From Halalkalibacter sp. APA_J-10(15) (GTDB lineage Bacteria; Bacillota; Bacilli; Bacillales; Bacillaceae_D), in NCBI RefSeq assembly GCF_023017105.1, contig NZ_JALKEV010000002.1:248001-312000 (forward strand): a stretch of DNA of 64,000 bases, given 5' to 3'. Shown here piece by piece: positions 56,039 to 64,000 of the stretch; position 1 is the stretch's first letter, and every line of letters begins with the position of its first letter. The translations under genes and the position numbers were made by a program. The notes beneath the pieces are model-generated. The model was not told the origin of the DNA. It did no database searches and saw only the letters and a program-made list of their open reading frames with translations.

Positions 56039-56896
56039 TTATGGTCGAAACGGCTGCAGCTCTGCTCCTAGGTCTTTTCCTAAATCAACGGTATACAGCC
56101 ATTCGATCACATCACCGTCTAGTAATGGAACAACTCCCGCTCCTCGATTAGGGAAAATCCCATTCACTCTATACATCCAGCCACTTCCTTGACCTCTGTC
56201 AAATTCATATAGGTTATCAATACCTTCTACATAGGCGTTTGCACCCGTTCCTCCACGGAAGGACATATGAATTTTATTCTTTCTTGTTACGTTGATCAAT
56301 ACATCTAACACCGTGTCCCCTTCATTAATTTCAACGGTAACTGGGGCTAGAATCGTATCACTTTCGGCAACAATAGAATATGTAACAGTTGGAACAGTCT
56401 CCTTCGTTTCAGGTTCTTTGTTCGTCTTCTTTTCTTGTTGAGACGTTTGTTCCTTTTCCACCTTCTTGTCGGTAGACCGATTATCTGTTTCTTTAGAGCT
56501 TACAGATTCAGAGTTTGAGTTACTAGCGGTTTGATCGGTTGAGGATGTGACTTGTTCCTTTTCATGATCTGAGCTGGCAACTGACTTCTTTTCTGTGTGC
56601 TCTTCTTTATTTGATTCACCATGATCCTCTGAAGCTGAATCATTCTCTTCCTGCTTCTTCTCGCTATCATCGTCTTCTTGTAATTCTTTTGCTGCTTCTT
56701 CAGATGAAGGGGAGCTCGTTTCCTCAAGCTCCTCACTTTCAATTGATTTTTCAACAGCACTCGATTTTTCTATTTTTTTAGACACTTCATTCATTGCATA
56801 ATCCGACTCAGAGAGTGCCGATTGGAACCCTAGTAAACCGATCGTAACGGCGAATACAGCAATTATCGCAAATAAAAGCTTTTTATTTCTGCTCAT
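56039..56896 (-). CDS. Membrane-tethered DUF4430 protein, candidate cobalamin-binding relay
   Basis: 285 residues: N-terminal uncleaved helix (about 6-25), a long charged linker rich in Glu, Ser, Lys and Asp (about 35-165, disordered), then a C-terminal DUF4430 domain (about 168-285) with VEINEGDTVLDVL, RGQGSGWMYRVNG and DGDVIEWLYTVDLG. DUF4430 is related to the C-terminal domain of transcobalamin and intrinsic factor. It starts 9 bases after the wall-anchored DUF4430 gene and precedes EcfT. The linker could let it reach across the wall toward the transporter. GGGGG precedes the ATG. Confidence 0.8.
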   Translation of the reverse strand: MSRNKKLLFAIIAVFAVTIGLLGFQSALSESDYAMNEVSKKIEKSSAVEKSIESEELEETSSPSSEEAAKELQEDDDSEKKQEENDSASEDHGESNKEEHTEKKSVASSDHEKEQVTSSTDQTASNSNSESVSSKETDNRSTDKKVEKEQTSQQEKKTNKEPETKETVPTVTYSIVAESDTILAPVTVEINEGDTVLDVLINVTRKNKIHMSFRGGTGANAYVEGIDNLYEFDRGQGSGWMYRVNGIFPNRGAGVVPLLDGDVIEWLYTVDLGKDLGAELQPFRP

Positions 56897-56905
56897 TTCA
56901 TCCCC

Positions 56906-59809
56906 CTAATGCGTGCCCTTATATATTGAACGTCTTCTCACAAACATCCCTGCACCTACTATAAGAAGTAATGCACCCACTAACAAATAGTTATAAGCTT
57001 GCGAAGCCGTGTTAGGAAGTGTTTCACCAGCATGTTCTTTATCGACTTGTTGCTCATTCTGATCTGATTGCGTGACTGGGTCTAGGCTTGGCTCCGGACT
57101 CGGCTCTGGACTTGGCTCCGGACTCGGCTCTGGACTCGGCTCTGGACTCGGCTCTGGACTCGGCTCTGGACTTGGCTCTGGACTTGGCTCTGGGCTTGGC
57201 TCTGGACTTGGCTCTGGACTTGGCTCTGGACTTGGCTCTGGACTTGGCTCTGGACTTGGCTCTGGACTTGGCTCTGGACTTGGCTCTGGACTTGGCTCTG
57301 GACTTGGCTCTGGACTTGGCTCTGGGCTTGGCTCTGGAACTGATTGTTCATCTTCAGCGAAAACAGCAAATTGGCTAAAATGTGTTGTTATTGCTGTTAC
57401 CCAACCGTTTTCAAGAGTTCCTCCTATTTTCTCCCATTCATTTTCTTGCTCATTTAAGTAATATATAGCAACGTTTGACGTCGCTTCTTTAATTAATTGA
57501 AGTGACATGCTAATTGGCGCATCATCAAATTGCGTGATGTGCTCCTCACCTTGTAATAACGAAAAATCATAAACATGACTGTATGCACTCTCGATTTGCT
57601 CTAATTTATTTACGTTAATAGATGCATTCCCATTTTCAGAAAACAAATGGACAGGAACGACCATCTCAATGTGCTCTGTTACAAATTTAAGAGATACTTC
57701 TTTTTCAAGTAGGACTTCTAATAGCTCCTCAGGAATAATAATCTCAACATTTTCTGTATTTAATTCAACGACAATTGTGCCTTTATCTTTAAGTGAATGA
57801 ACATCTTCTATATGCAGTCTTGCTTGATGGTCTGTTATGGTTGGAATAACCGTAATGAGCTCTTTCTTCTCTTCTTCCACTTCTTTTGGGACAAAGTGAT
57901 ATAGCCTTCCTTCGTCTTCTATAAATAGCTTATATGCAACGATCGCTTGTAATGCTTGCTCTGTAGCCATTCCATTAGAACCTGATTCTGATATAAGGTG
58001 CTTAAATCCACCATCATCATGTTGAAAGCTTAATAAGTGCGAAACTAAATGATTTCTATTTTTTGTAAACTCATCTGAAGTTGGGTCAACACCTATACTT
58101 GAAAGAGCAATAATAACCTGTGCTGTCGTCTCACTTGATACTCCTCCATTCCAAGGATCATCGAACCCCCCACTACTACCTTGATTGTCTGATAAAAAAG
58201 TCAATGCATCGTTAATACTACTTTCTACATTTTCATCTGCTTGATAAGGAGCTAAGCCAATTAACGCCATCGCCGTAAGATCATAGTTTGGCGCTGTTCC
58301 AAACAAAGACCAGCTCCCATCGGAGTTTTGCAAATCTAGCAAATGATGAACGAGCTTGTCCCTTGTCCATCTCGCGTCACTTGGAACATCGAAATCTAGC
58401 GTATCTAACGCAATTAAAGCAAAAATTGGACCGTTAATTCCTTGAGCTGTCATTGAATCTAAGCCATTTGGCCAATCCGAACTATTGAAAATTTTCTCAA
58501 TTAAATTATGTCCATTCACATTTGTTGCATCTAATCCTAACGCAGCTGCTGCAATAGCCAAACGTTCGATATCTGTGATTCGGACTCGGCTAGCATGAAT
58601 AATTTGATTGTCTATATGTTCTAAGAAATAATCCTCATAATAGCTTTCGGGAACTTCTTTACCTGCTCTAGCTATTCCAATCGCTTGCCACTCACTAGTG
58701 ACACCTGAGTGAATCATCTGCTCAACAGCTCGGTCAATCGCTAGATTAATATCTTCTAATGAAATAGACAGAGTATCAACTTGTTTGCCTTGTTCTTTAT
58801 CGGAATCAAACGCTTTTGTCGCTACAGTCAATACCTCTACCGCTTCATCCACTGTCGTTTGAGTAGATTCCTCATCACCTACAACTGCTTCTGCTTCTAA
58901 CAGAGCCGTTTCATATGCTGTGCTCACATCTTCTGTAACCCATTCATTTTCTGGGTCTACGTCAGAACCATCTACACTTACGACGACTGAAGATTGATTT
59001 TCCTTAGCTGTGCTAATAGCTGATTGCAATGAGGACTTGTCAACATCAAGCAATTCCAAAGCATTCTCTAGATTTTCTAACGATTGATCAACAGTTGCTT
59101 GACTACTTTCCATATCCTCTAACACTTCATATGCGTTGTGATAGGCTGAAGAAACGATAGAGGATGAGAGTATATCTTCCTTATTTGGGTGACTATTAAT
59201 CTTAGCAACTTCAGCCGTTAATGCATCTTTATTAGCAGCTTGTATGTATGGTTCATGGCCATAACCGAAACCAAGATCTGCCCCCCATCCATGAACCGTA
59301 AATTGTAAGCGAATTACATCTCCATCTTCACTCTCATATTGAGCCATTCCAACTGGAGCCATGTCATTATTGACAACATACATCCATCCTGACATCCACG
59401 TATAATCAAATTCCCCTAACCACTCGGGATCACTTTTAGAACCAATTGTATCAGCGTGGTCTAATATGTATTGCGGGATTTCAACTGCATTTGAATCATT
59501 ATCTCTAATATTTGATAGATAAACGATATTTTCCGAGTCTACTCCATCATTATAATTTCCACTACCTAGTACTCTTGCTACAATCTCTCCGACTTTTTCA
59601 CCTTCAGACAACGATACTTGGATCGGTTCAATAGCATACCCTTGTCCGAGCGTAAATTTTTCTACAGATACCGTCACTGAGTTTGTTATACGGTCTGTTT
59701 CACTGAAGCTTTCATTTGCAGCAAATACACCGCTTGGTAAAACGAGAGAAAAAATCATTAATACACTTAATACGATTGCTACATACCTCTGTCTAAATTT
59801 CATTGACAT
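56906..59809 (-). CDS. Wall-anchored transcobalamin-like protein: DUF4430 plus alpha/alpha toroid
   Basis: About 967 residues. Signal peptide 1-30; DUF4430 domain (about 45-185) with [22 protein letters not shown] and [24 protein letters not shown]-like helical repeats (about 190-345); an alpha/alpha toroid like terpene cyclase/prenyltransferase (about 350-636) with [30 protein letters not shown] and DGGFKHL repeats; a beta region; about 21 PEPS repeats (about 822-908); LPNTA at 931, helix and basic tail. The two conserved folds are those that clamp B12 in intrinsic factor, here in reverse order. Start at the ATG after GGGGAG; an upstream frame runs into the riboswitch terminator. Confidence 0.88.
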   Translation of the reverse strand: MSMKFRQRYVAIVLSVLMIFSLVLPSGVFAANESFSETDRITNSVTVSVEKFTLGQGYAIEPIQVSLSEGEKVGEIVARVLGSGNYNDGVDSENIVYLSNIRDNDSNAVEIPQYILDHADTIGSKSDPEWLGEFDYTWMSGWMYVVNNDMAPVGMAQYESEDGDVIRLQFTVHGWGADLGFGYGHEPYIQAANKDALTAEVAKINSHPNKEDILSSSIVSSAYHNAYEVLEDMESSQATVDQSLENLENALELLDVDKSSLQSAISTAKENQSSVVVSVDGSDVDPENEWVTEDVSTAYETALLEAEAVVGDEESTQTTVDEAVEVLTVATKAFDSDKEQGKQVDTLSISLEDINLAIDRAVEQMIHSGVTSEWQAIGIARAGKEVPESYYEDYFLEHIDNQIIHASRVRITDIERLAIAAAALGLDATNVNGHNLIEKIFNSSDWPNGLDSMTAQGINGPIFALIALDTLDFDVPSDARWTRDKLVHHLLDLQNSDGSWSLFGTAPNYDLTAMALIGLAPYQADENVESSINDALTFLSDNQGSSGGFDDPWNGGVSSETTAQVIIALSSIGVDPTSDEFTKNRNHLVSHLLSFQHDDGGFKHLISESGSNGMATEQALQAIVAYKLFIEDEGRLYHFVPKEVEEEKKELITVIPTITDHQARLHIEDVHSLKDKGTIVVELNTENVEIIIPEELLEVLLEKEVSLKFVTEHIEMVVPVHLFSENGNASINVNKLEQIESAYSHVYDFSLLQGEEHITQFDDAPISMSLQLIKEATSNVAIYYLNEQENEWEKIGGTLENGWVTAITTHFSQFAVFAEDEQSVPEPSPEPSPEPSPEPSPEPSPEPSPEPSPEPSPEPSPEPSPEPSPEPSPEPSPEPSPEPSPEPSPEPSPEPSPEPSPEPSPEPSLDPVTQSDQNEQQVDKEHAGETLPNTASQAYNYLLVGALLLIVGAGMFVRRRSIYKGTH
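57084..57340 (-). repeat. 12-bp tandem repeat coding for PEPS
   Basis: About 21 copies of a 12-base unit (plus strand GGCTCTGGACTT or close) code a Pro-Glu-Pro-Ser spacer before the LPNTA signal; a rigid wall-spanning stalk. Confidence 0.92.
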
Positions 59810-59886
59810 CTCTAAAACTCCCCTTTTTTTAAAATAAAAAATAGTTACATCAAGACTCTCCAAGAACAAAAAGATGCTTTTTAACA

Positions 59887-59924
59887 CAAAAAAACACCTT
59901 TCACCAGTAATAGAAGAAAGATGT
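59887..59924 (-). terminator. Riboswitch-controlled terminator
   Basis: Stem ACATCTTTC / GAAAGGTGT (one G-U pair) then seven T on the minus strand, between the riboswitch and the wall-protein start. Expected to form when cobalamin is bound, stopping transcription. Confidence 0.8.
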
Positions 59925-60013
59925 TTTATAAGTCATTTTTAACGAATATAAAAATAGCTAATAAAAAAGAATAATCCATCCCCTATCCCATTCACCGTGA
60001 GAATATCAGAGTT

Positions 60014-60184
60014 ATTTATGGCAGGTATCCTGACTTAGCTTCAACACAACCCTATCTCCTTCCCGTTTTATGATTAAACAGTGGATATGATAGATTGCTC
60101 CGCTTTACAGTGGCGGGACCGTGTTGGAATTTCACCAACTTCCCTTTTAACTTTGGAAACATACGTCTCCATTGCACCATAAAT
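60014..60184 (-). ncRNA. Cobalamin riboswitch
   Basis: Minus-strand RNA shows the conserved core: GGTCCCGCCACTGTA, AGTCAGGATACCTGCC (B12 box) and GGGAAGTTGGTGAAATTCC. The closing stem P1 is visible (ATTTATGG at one end, CCATAAAT at the other). It lies 205 bases upstream of the wall-anchored DUF4430 gene with a terminator between. Confidence 0.95.
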
Positions 60185-60260
60185 GAAAAACTATTAATTT
60201 ATTCCATCATATTATATATTTTCCTATTTATCAATACTAATGATCTTTTATTCCTTATTG

Positions 60261-61022
60261 CTAAAAAATAGAAATCAATTCCTTCGTGTAAGGATGGCGC
60301 TCTTCGTCAAAAAGATCAGTCTGACTAAATTGATCAAGCAATTTCCCATTCTTCATCACTATAATCCGCTGACTCATTTGACTTACTGCTGCGAGGTCGT
60401 GTGAAATAAACAAATAGGAGAGCTGCAATGTTGTTTGAAGCTCCTTCAATAGATTAAGAACCTCACCTTGTGAAATCACATCAAGGCTTGCTGTTGGTTC
60501 ATCTAAAACAATGAGATCTGGTTCAATACTGATAGCACGGGCAATGGTTACTCGTTGTCTTTGTCCTCCACTAATTTCATGGGGGTAACGGTTTGCTAGA
60601 TGGGCTGGTAAGCTAACAGCCTCAAGAAGCTGCTTTACGAAAGCATCCTTTGAGCTGTAGGAAAAATGCGTTAATGTGAGTTCATTTTGATACTGAATGT
60701 AAGGGTCTAACAAAGAATCTTTTATTTTCAGCTTAGGATTGAGAGCAGCAGTTGGATTTTGAAACACGATTTGGATGTTTTTTCGAAATGGTCTTAGCTG
60801 ACGCTCATTCAGCTGTTCGATCGCCTGTTCCTTAAAATAGATCGCACCACTATCAATCGATTCGATCCGAAGTAAGCAACGAGCTAATGTACTTTTTCCA
60901 CAGCCACTTTCACCAACTAAGCCTAAGCATTCACCCTTTTTCAATTCAAATGAAACATTGCTTACAGCTGTATGTCCATCTTTATATGTTTTCTTTACAT
61001 TTTCGACAGTAAGCATACTCAT
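60261..61022 (-). CDS. ABC transporter ATPase, OppF/NikE-like
   Basis: 253 residues. Walker A GESGCGKST, Q-loop VFQNP, signature EISGGQRQRV, Walker B LIVLDEPTASLD and switch His in LFISHD. Peptide/nickel-type (Opp/Dpp/Nik) C-terminal ATPase; ends without the usual long Opp C-terminal extension, as in Nik-type proteins. Overlaps the partner ATPase gene by 4 bases. Confidence 0.85.
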   Translation of the reverse strand: MSMLTVENVKKTYKDGHTAVSNVSFELKKGECLGLVGESGCGKSTLARCLLRIESIDSGAIYFKEQAIEQLNERQLRPFRKNIQIVFQNPTAALNPKLKIKDSLLDPYIQYQNELTLTHFSYSSKDAFVKQLLEAVSLPAHLANRYPHEISGGQRQRVTIARAISIEPDLIVLDEPTASLDVISQGEVLNLLKELQTTLQLSYLFISHDLAAVSQMSQRIIVMKNGKLLDQFSQTDLFDEERHPYTKELISIF

Positions 61023-61819
61023 TCATTATCCACCTTCTGCAAACCAGACGGAAGACTATTTCCAAACACAGGCGCAGCTTTGATCAATTGTTTCATATAT
61101 TCATGCTGCGGATGGTCAAGAATGCGATGCTTTCCACCTGCTTCCACTATTTTTCCTTCTTTCATGACGGCTATACGGTTCGCGTACCGTCTGACATGTC
61201 GCCAATCGTGAGTAATAAATAGAATTGCACAACCTGTTTCCTTTTGCTTCTTAGCAAGCAATTGTAAAATACGGTGTCCAGATACACTATCAAGAGCCGT
61301 TGTCACTTCATCAGCAATGACCAATTCCGGAGACAACAGAAGTGCTAACGCAATAGAAGCACGCTGCAGTTGGCCTCCACTTAGCTGGAATGGATACTGT
61401 TGATACAACGATTCATCTAATCCAACAGATTCCATTGCCTTAAGTGCTAATTCTTCTCTATTCTTTGCTGATGATAACCCGTGCGACTTCAAATACTCAT
61501 TAAAATGCTGGCTAATGGTCAGAAAAGGCGTAAATGAACCTTGATAGTCTTGAAAAACATAGGATAATTCTTTCCCTCTTATACTCTGCATTTGTTTGGC
61601 TGATAGTGACAATAAATCTTGTTCTTGAAACTGAATTTTACCTTCTGCACGCAAGTTGATCGGTAGCATTTGACCAATCGCTTGCGAAAGCAGACTTTTT
61701 CCACTTCCGCTTTGCCCAACGATTGCATACCACTCACCTTTATGAACAGACAAGGAAACTTCGTCGACAATTTTCTTTGTTTGACTACTAATCGTGACAT
61801 GATCAATGGCTAGAATCAT
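61019..61819 (-). CDS. ABC transporter ATPase, OppD/NikD-like
   Basis: 266 residues. Walker A GQSGSGKSL, Q-loop VFQDY, signature QLSGGQLQRA, Walker B LVIADEVTTALD, switch His in LFITHD. The Ala before Asp in Walker B is common in this family. Short like NikD. Overlaps both neighbours by 4 bases. Confidence 0.85.
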   Translation of the reverse strand: MILAIDHVTISSQTKKIVDEVSLSVHKGEWYAIVGQSGSGKSLLSQAIGQMLPINLRAEGKIQFQEQDLLSLSAKQMQSIRGKELSYVFQDYQGSFTPFLTISQHFNEYLKSHGLSSAKNREELALKAMESVGLDESLYQQYPFQLSGGQLQRASIALALLLSPELVIADEVTTALDSVSGHRILQLLAKKQKETGCAILFITHDWRHVRRYANRIAVMKEGKIVEAGGKHRILDHPQHEYMKQLIKAAPVFGNSLPSGLQKVDNE

Positions 61820-62664
61820 TGCCGAACCTCCTTTTTCACATCAAAGCGATCTCGAAAATAATCGCCTACCATATTCGATATCAATACTACAATGACAATC
61901 GCAAGACCTGGATAAATCATTAATACAGGCATCGATTGGAAATAAGGACGTGAATCGTTTAACATCGCTCCCCACTCAGGAGTCGGTGGTTGAGCACCTA
62001 GACCAATATACGAAAAGGCAGAAATAAGTAATATAATTTTCCCAAGATCAAGACTGGCCATTACAAGAACATGACCTACTATGTGCGGTAACAGATGCTT
62101 ACGCATAATCGTAGAGGACGGTAGCCCGTTAATTCGCGCAACGAGTACATACTCTTTTTGAACTTCCGTTAATACTGTACTCCGCACGAGCCTGGCATAA
62201 TTTACCCATTTCACCAAAATGATAGCTAGAACGAGGTTACCAATTCCTGCTCCTAGTAGTCCGGCAAGTACAATCGCAACAATCGTATCAGGAAAAGCTA
62301 AAAAGCCATCTGCAATACGCATAAAAATACGATCAATCAATCCACGTTTGTATCCGGCAATAAGACCGAAGGGAATTCCAATCAAAGCAGCAGCGACAAG
62401 TGCAAGTAAACTGTATCCAATCGTCTGCTGGCCACCTAGTAAAAGTCTCGTCAATACATCCCGACCTAGATGATCGGTACCAAGTGGATGCTGAAAGCTA
62501 ACCGTCTGAAGGCGACCTTCTAAATTCGTTAAAGTCGGGTCATAACGCAAATAGAAAAATGCATAGATGACAGTTGCTATAACAAAGACAATGAAAAGGG
62601 AAACGATAACTAGGTGCCAGCTATGTCTATTTCCTTTGAACACCTTTAGTGAAAAACCTTTCAT
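61816..62664 (-). CDS. ABC transporter permease, DppC/NikC-like
   Basis: 282 residues, about six helices, with HPLGTDHLGRDVLTRLL and the EAA-type loop VLVARINGLPSSTIMRKHLLPHI that meets the ATPase. Opp/Dpp/Nik type. Overlaps or abuts neighbours, so it is part of one operon. Confidence 0.87.
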   Translation of the reverse strand: MKGFSLKVFKGNRHSWHLVIVSLFIVFVIATVIYAFFYLRYDPTLTNLEGRLQTVSFQHPLGTDHLGRDVLTRLLLGGQQTIGYSLLALVAAALIGIPFGLIAGYKRGLIDRIFMRIADGFLAFPDTIVAIVLAGLLGAGIGNLVLAIILVKWVNYARLVRSTVLTEVQKEYVLVARINGLPSSTIMRKHLLPHIVGHVLVMASLDLGKIILLISAFSYIGLGAQPPTPEWGAMLNDSRPYFQSMPVLMIYPGLAIVIVVLISNMVGDYFRDRFDVKKEVRQ

Positions 62665-63608
62665 CAGCTGTTCTCTCTTTCTTTTAATTTCATTTCTGGA
62701 TTTAAATTTCGATAAGAAAGGTCAACACATGTATTAGCCATAAAAACGATGACCCCCATAATCAATATGTAGCCCTGTATAAGAGGATAATCGCGTTGGC
62801 GGATCGCATCCACGACCATTTTCCCGATTCCTGGATAAGCAAATAGAACTTCGACCACGACCACACCACCGATCAAACTTCCTAAGCTTACTCCAAACAC
62901 CGTAATAACAGGTGGTAGACTATGTCGAAATGCGTGAACAAAGAAAATACGGCGTTCTGTCAATCCACGCGCTCTTGCTGCACGTATAAATTCTTGACTT
63001 AATGAATCTAGCAAACTTGAACGCAACAAACGTACGTAAACACTTGAAATAGCGAGTCCAAGTGTGAGAGCTGGTAGAATTAATGTCACGTAACCATCCC
63101 TTCCCATAGTAGGCAACCAATTAAGGCGCACACCAAATAAATCAATAAAAATGAGCCCAAGCCAGAAGCTAGGAATAGCAGCACCGACTATGGAAAGTAA
63201 TCGGCTTACCTGGTCAATCCAACTATTACGATAGAGTGCCGATACTGATCCAAGCGGAACCGCTATCGCCAACATGACAATAAGCGAGCCTACTGTTAAT
63301 TCTAGAGTGGCTGGAAGTCCCATCATGATCATATCCATGACAGGTTGACCTGTGGCATAGGAATGACCGAAATCAAGTTGGACAAAATGAAGAAGCCAAT
63401 GCCCATATTGAATGAGCAACGGCTTATTAAACCCCATATCCTCTCGTAATGCTTCCACTTGCTCTTGGCTCACCGAAAGTTCATCGACATTTAAAATCGT
63501 CAACACCGGATCACCAGGAGCAAGCCGAATAAACAAGAAGCTAATAAAAGTGATAAACATGATGAAAAAGAGAACTTCAAGAAATTTTCGTGTAAGAATG
63601 GATAACAA
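62664..63608 (-). CDS. ABC transporter permease, DppB/NikB-like
   Basis: 314 residues, six helices, with the N-terminal RLAPGDPVLTIL, an EAA loop FIRAARARGLTERRIFFVHAF and PGIGKMVVDAI near the end. TTG start directly after the binding-protein gene. The position beside the B12 operon makes a cobalt or nickel substrate possible, but a peptide substrate cannot be excluded. Confidence 0.87.
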   Translation of the reverse strand: MLSILTRKFLEVLFFIMFITFISFLFIRLAPGDPVLTILNVDELSVSQEQVEALREDMGFNKPLLIQYGHWLLHFVQLDFGHSYATGQPVMDMIMMGLPATLELTVGSLIVMLAIAVPLGSVSALYRNSWIDQVSRLLSIVGAAIPSFWLGLIFIDLFGVRLNWLPTMGRDGYVTLILPALTLGLAISSVYVRLLRSSLLDSLSQEFIRAARARGLTERRIFFVHAFRHSLPPVITVFGVSLGSLIGGVVVVEVLFAYPGIGKMVVDAIRQRDYPLIQGYILIMGVIVFMANTCVDLSYRNLNPEMKLKERENS

Positions 63609-63609
63609 T

Positions 63610-64000
63610 TTACTTCACATCCAATTGATTTGTAATCATGTAATACTCACTTTTCGTTGTCACCCAATTTTCTACTTTGTCTTCGTTATAAGCAACAATG
63701 GTTGAAGGGTGTAAAACAAAGGAATTAATCATATTTTCATTGACATAATCAGCTATACGTTCCGCAAGAATGGCGCGATCTTCTTGATAAACGGTTCGGT
63801 TAAGCTCATCAATCATTTCGGTTAGCTCAGGGTTTTCGACCCCACTGAAGTTTAACGCCCCAGTTGAGTGATAGGTCGCATTCAAATAATAGCCTGCATC
63901 ACCACGAGGAGCCGTTAAATTACTATATGTAGCCAAATCCCAATCACGGTTTGATGCCATATAGTCTTCTGGAGTATCAATTTGACGAATCTCAACATCA
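63610..64000 (-). CDS. Solute-binding protein of the ABC importer, N-terminal part beyond window
   Basis: C-terminal about 130 residues of a family-5 (Opp/Nik) binding protein: DLATYSN, TMIDELNRTVYQEDRA-type helix (EMIDELNRTVYQEDRA) and FVLHPSTIVAYN. The rest, including the lipoprotein signal, lies beyond the right edge, so the ligand cannot be inferred from motifs. Confidence 0.8.
   Translation of the reverse strand, partial: DVEIRQIDTPEDYMASNRDWDLATYSNLTAPRGDAGYYLNATYHSTGALNFSGVENPELTEMIDELNRTVYQEDRAILAERIADYVNENMINSFVLHPSTIVAYNEDKVENWVTTKSEYYMITNQLDVK

Noticed and set aside
57072-57461. Frames in and opposite the PEPS repeat, and a CRISPR-like look of the regular repeats
   Set aside because: The repeats are contiguous 12-base coding units without spacers, inside a clear protein-coding frame with a sorting signal.
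59810-59887. Upstream in-frame start for the wall-anchored DUF4430 protein
   Set aside because: It would place the start at the riboswitch terminator and add residues before a normal signal peptide; GGGGAG supports the ATG at 59809.

Overview
The window is chromosomal DNA of low-to-moderate GC from a Gram-positive bacterium of the Bacillaceae, probably a soil or alkaline-habitat saprophyte. The indications are AGGAGG-type ribosome binding sites, TTG and GTG starts, LPXTG wall anchors, lipoproteins, an ECF transporter with a cobalamin riboswitch, AraR-like and CcpA-like sites, and sugar-sensing YesM/YesN-type regulators. Most genes lie on the minus strand. Both window edges cut genes: a YhcR-like nucleotidase on the left and a solute-binding protein on the right.

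Layout. 1-8.6 kb: a secreted 5'-nucleotidase, a gamma-glutamyl hydrolase/cyclotransferase pair, and a D-xylonate module (YjhG-type dehydratase, YjhH-type aldolase, divergent IclR regulator). 8.7-15.6 kb: small housekeeping and hypothetical genes (DUF2200, LOG-like, MazG-like, GNAT, methyltransferase, SAP/DUF6434), mixed with gene fragments and a frameshifted acetyltransferase. 16.1-22.0 kb: a thiazole-forming RiPP cluster (SagB-like dehydrogenase, cyclodehydratase-YcaO fusion, ThiF-like maturase, Cys-rich precursor) of heterocycloanthracin type. 22.2-25.3 kb: an IS1182-type remnant, debris, and DUF523 and DUF4317 genes. 25.7-33.3 kb: a pentose region with an L-ribulokinase-like kinase behind AraR-like boxes, an AraE-like sugar porter and an AraPST-like three-component sensor. 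33.5-36 kb: a YhfI-like hydrolase and a frameshifted phosphotransferase.

36.2-40.7 kb: a putative antibacterial module with an N-terminal lipase-like protein, a small helical partner, two tandem lipoproteins whose N-termini are nearly identical but whose C-terminal halves differ, and a membrane protein. It resembles the reverse-domain type VII lipase toxin/immunity arrangement. 41-51.7 kb: a DUF2207 membrane protein, a secreted pectate lyase with a ricin-type lectin domain, and a 1701-residue wall-anchored double-GH43 protein with a Gly-Gln-Asp collagen-like stalk, pointing to growth on plant cell-wall pectin and arabinan.

52.6-60.2 kb: a complete cobalamin riboswitch with its terminator controls a wall-anchored protein combining a transcobalamin-type DUF4430 domain with an alpha/alpha-toroid domain, followed by a membrane-tethered DUF4430 protein and ECF transporter genes. 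I read it as a Gram-positive vitamin B12 capture-and-import system built from the same two folds as animal intrinsic factor and transcobalamin. 60.3-64 kb: an Opp/Nik-type ABC importer. Several repeat families are scattered between genes: a three-copy element of about 190 bp with RNA-like pairing, paired GGAACSTCATTCCGCTA motifs at three loci, and a 162-bp palindromic element.
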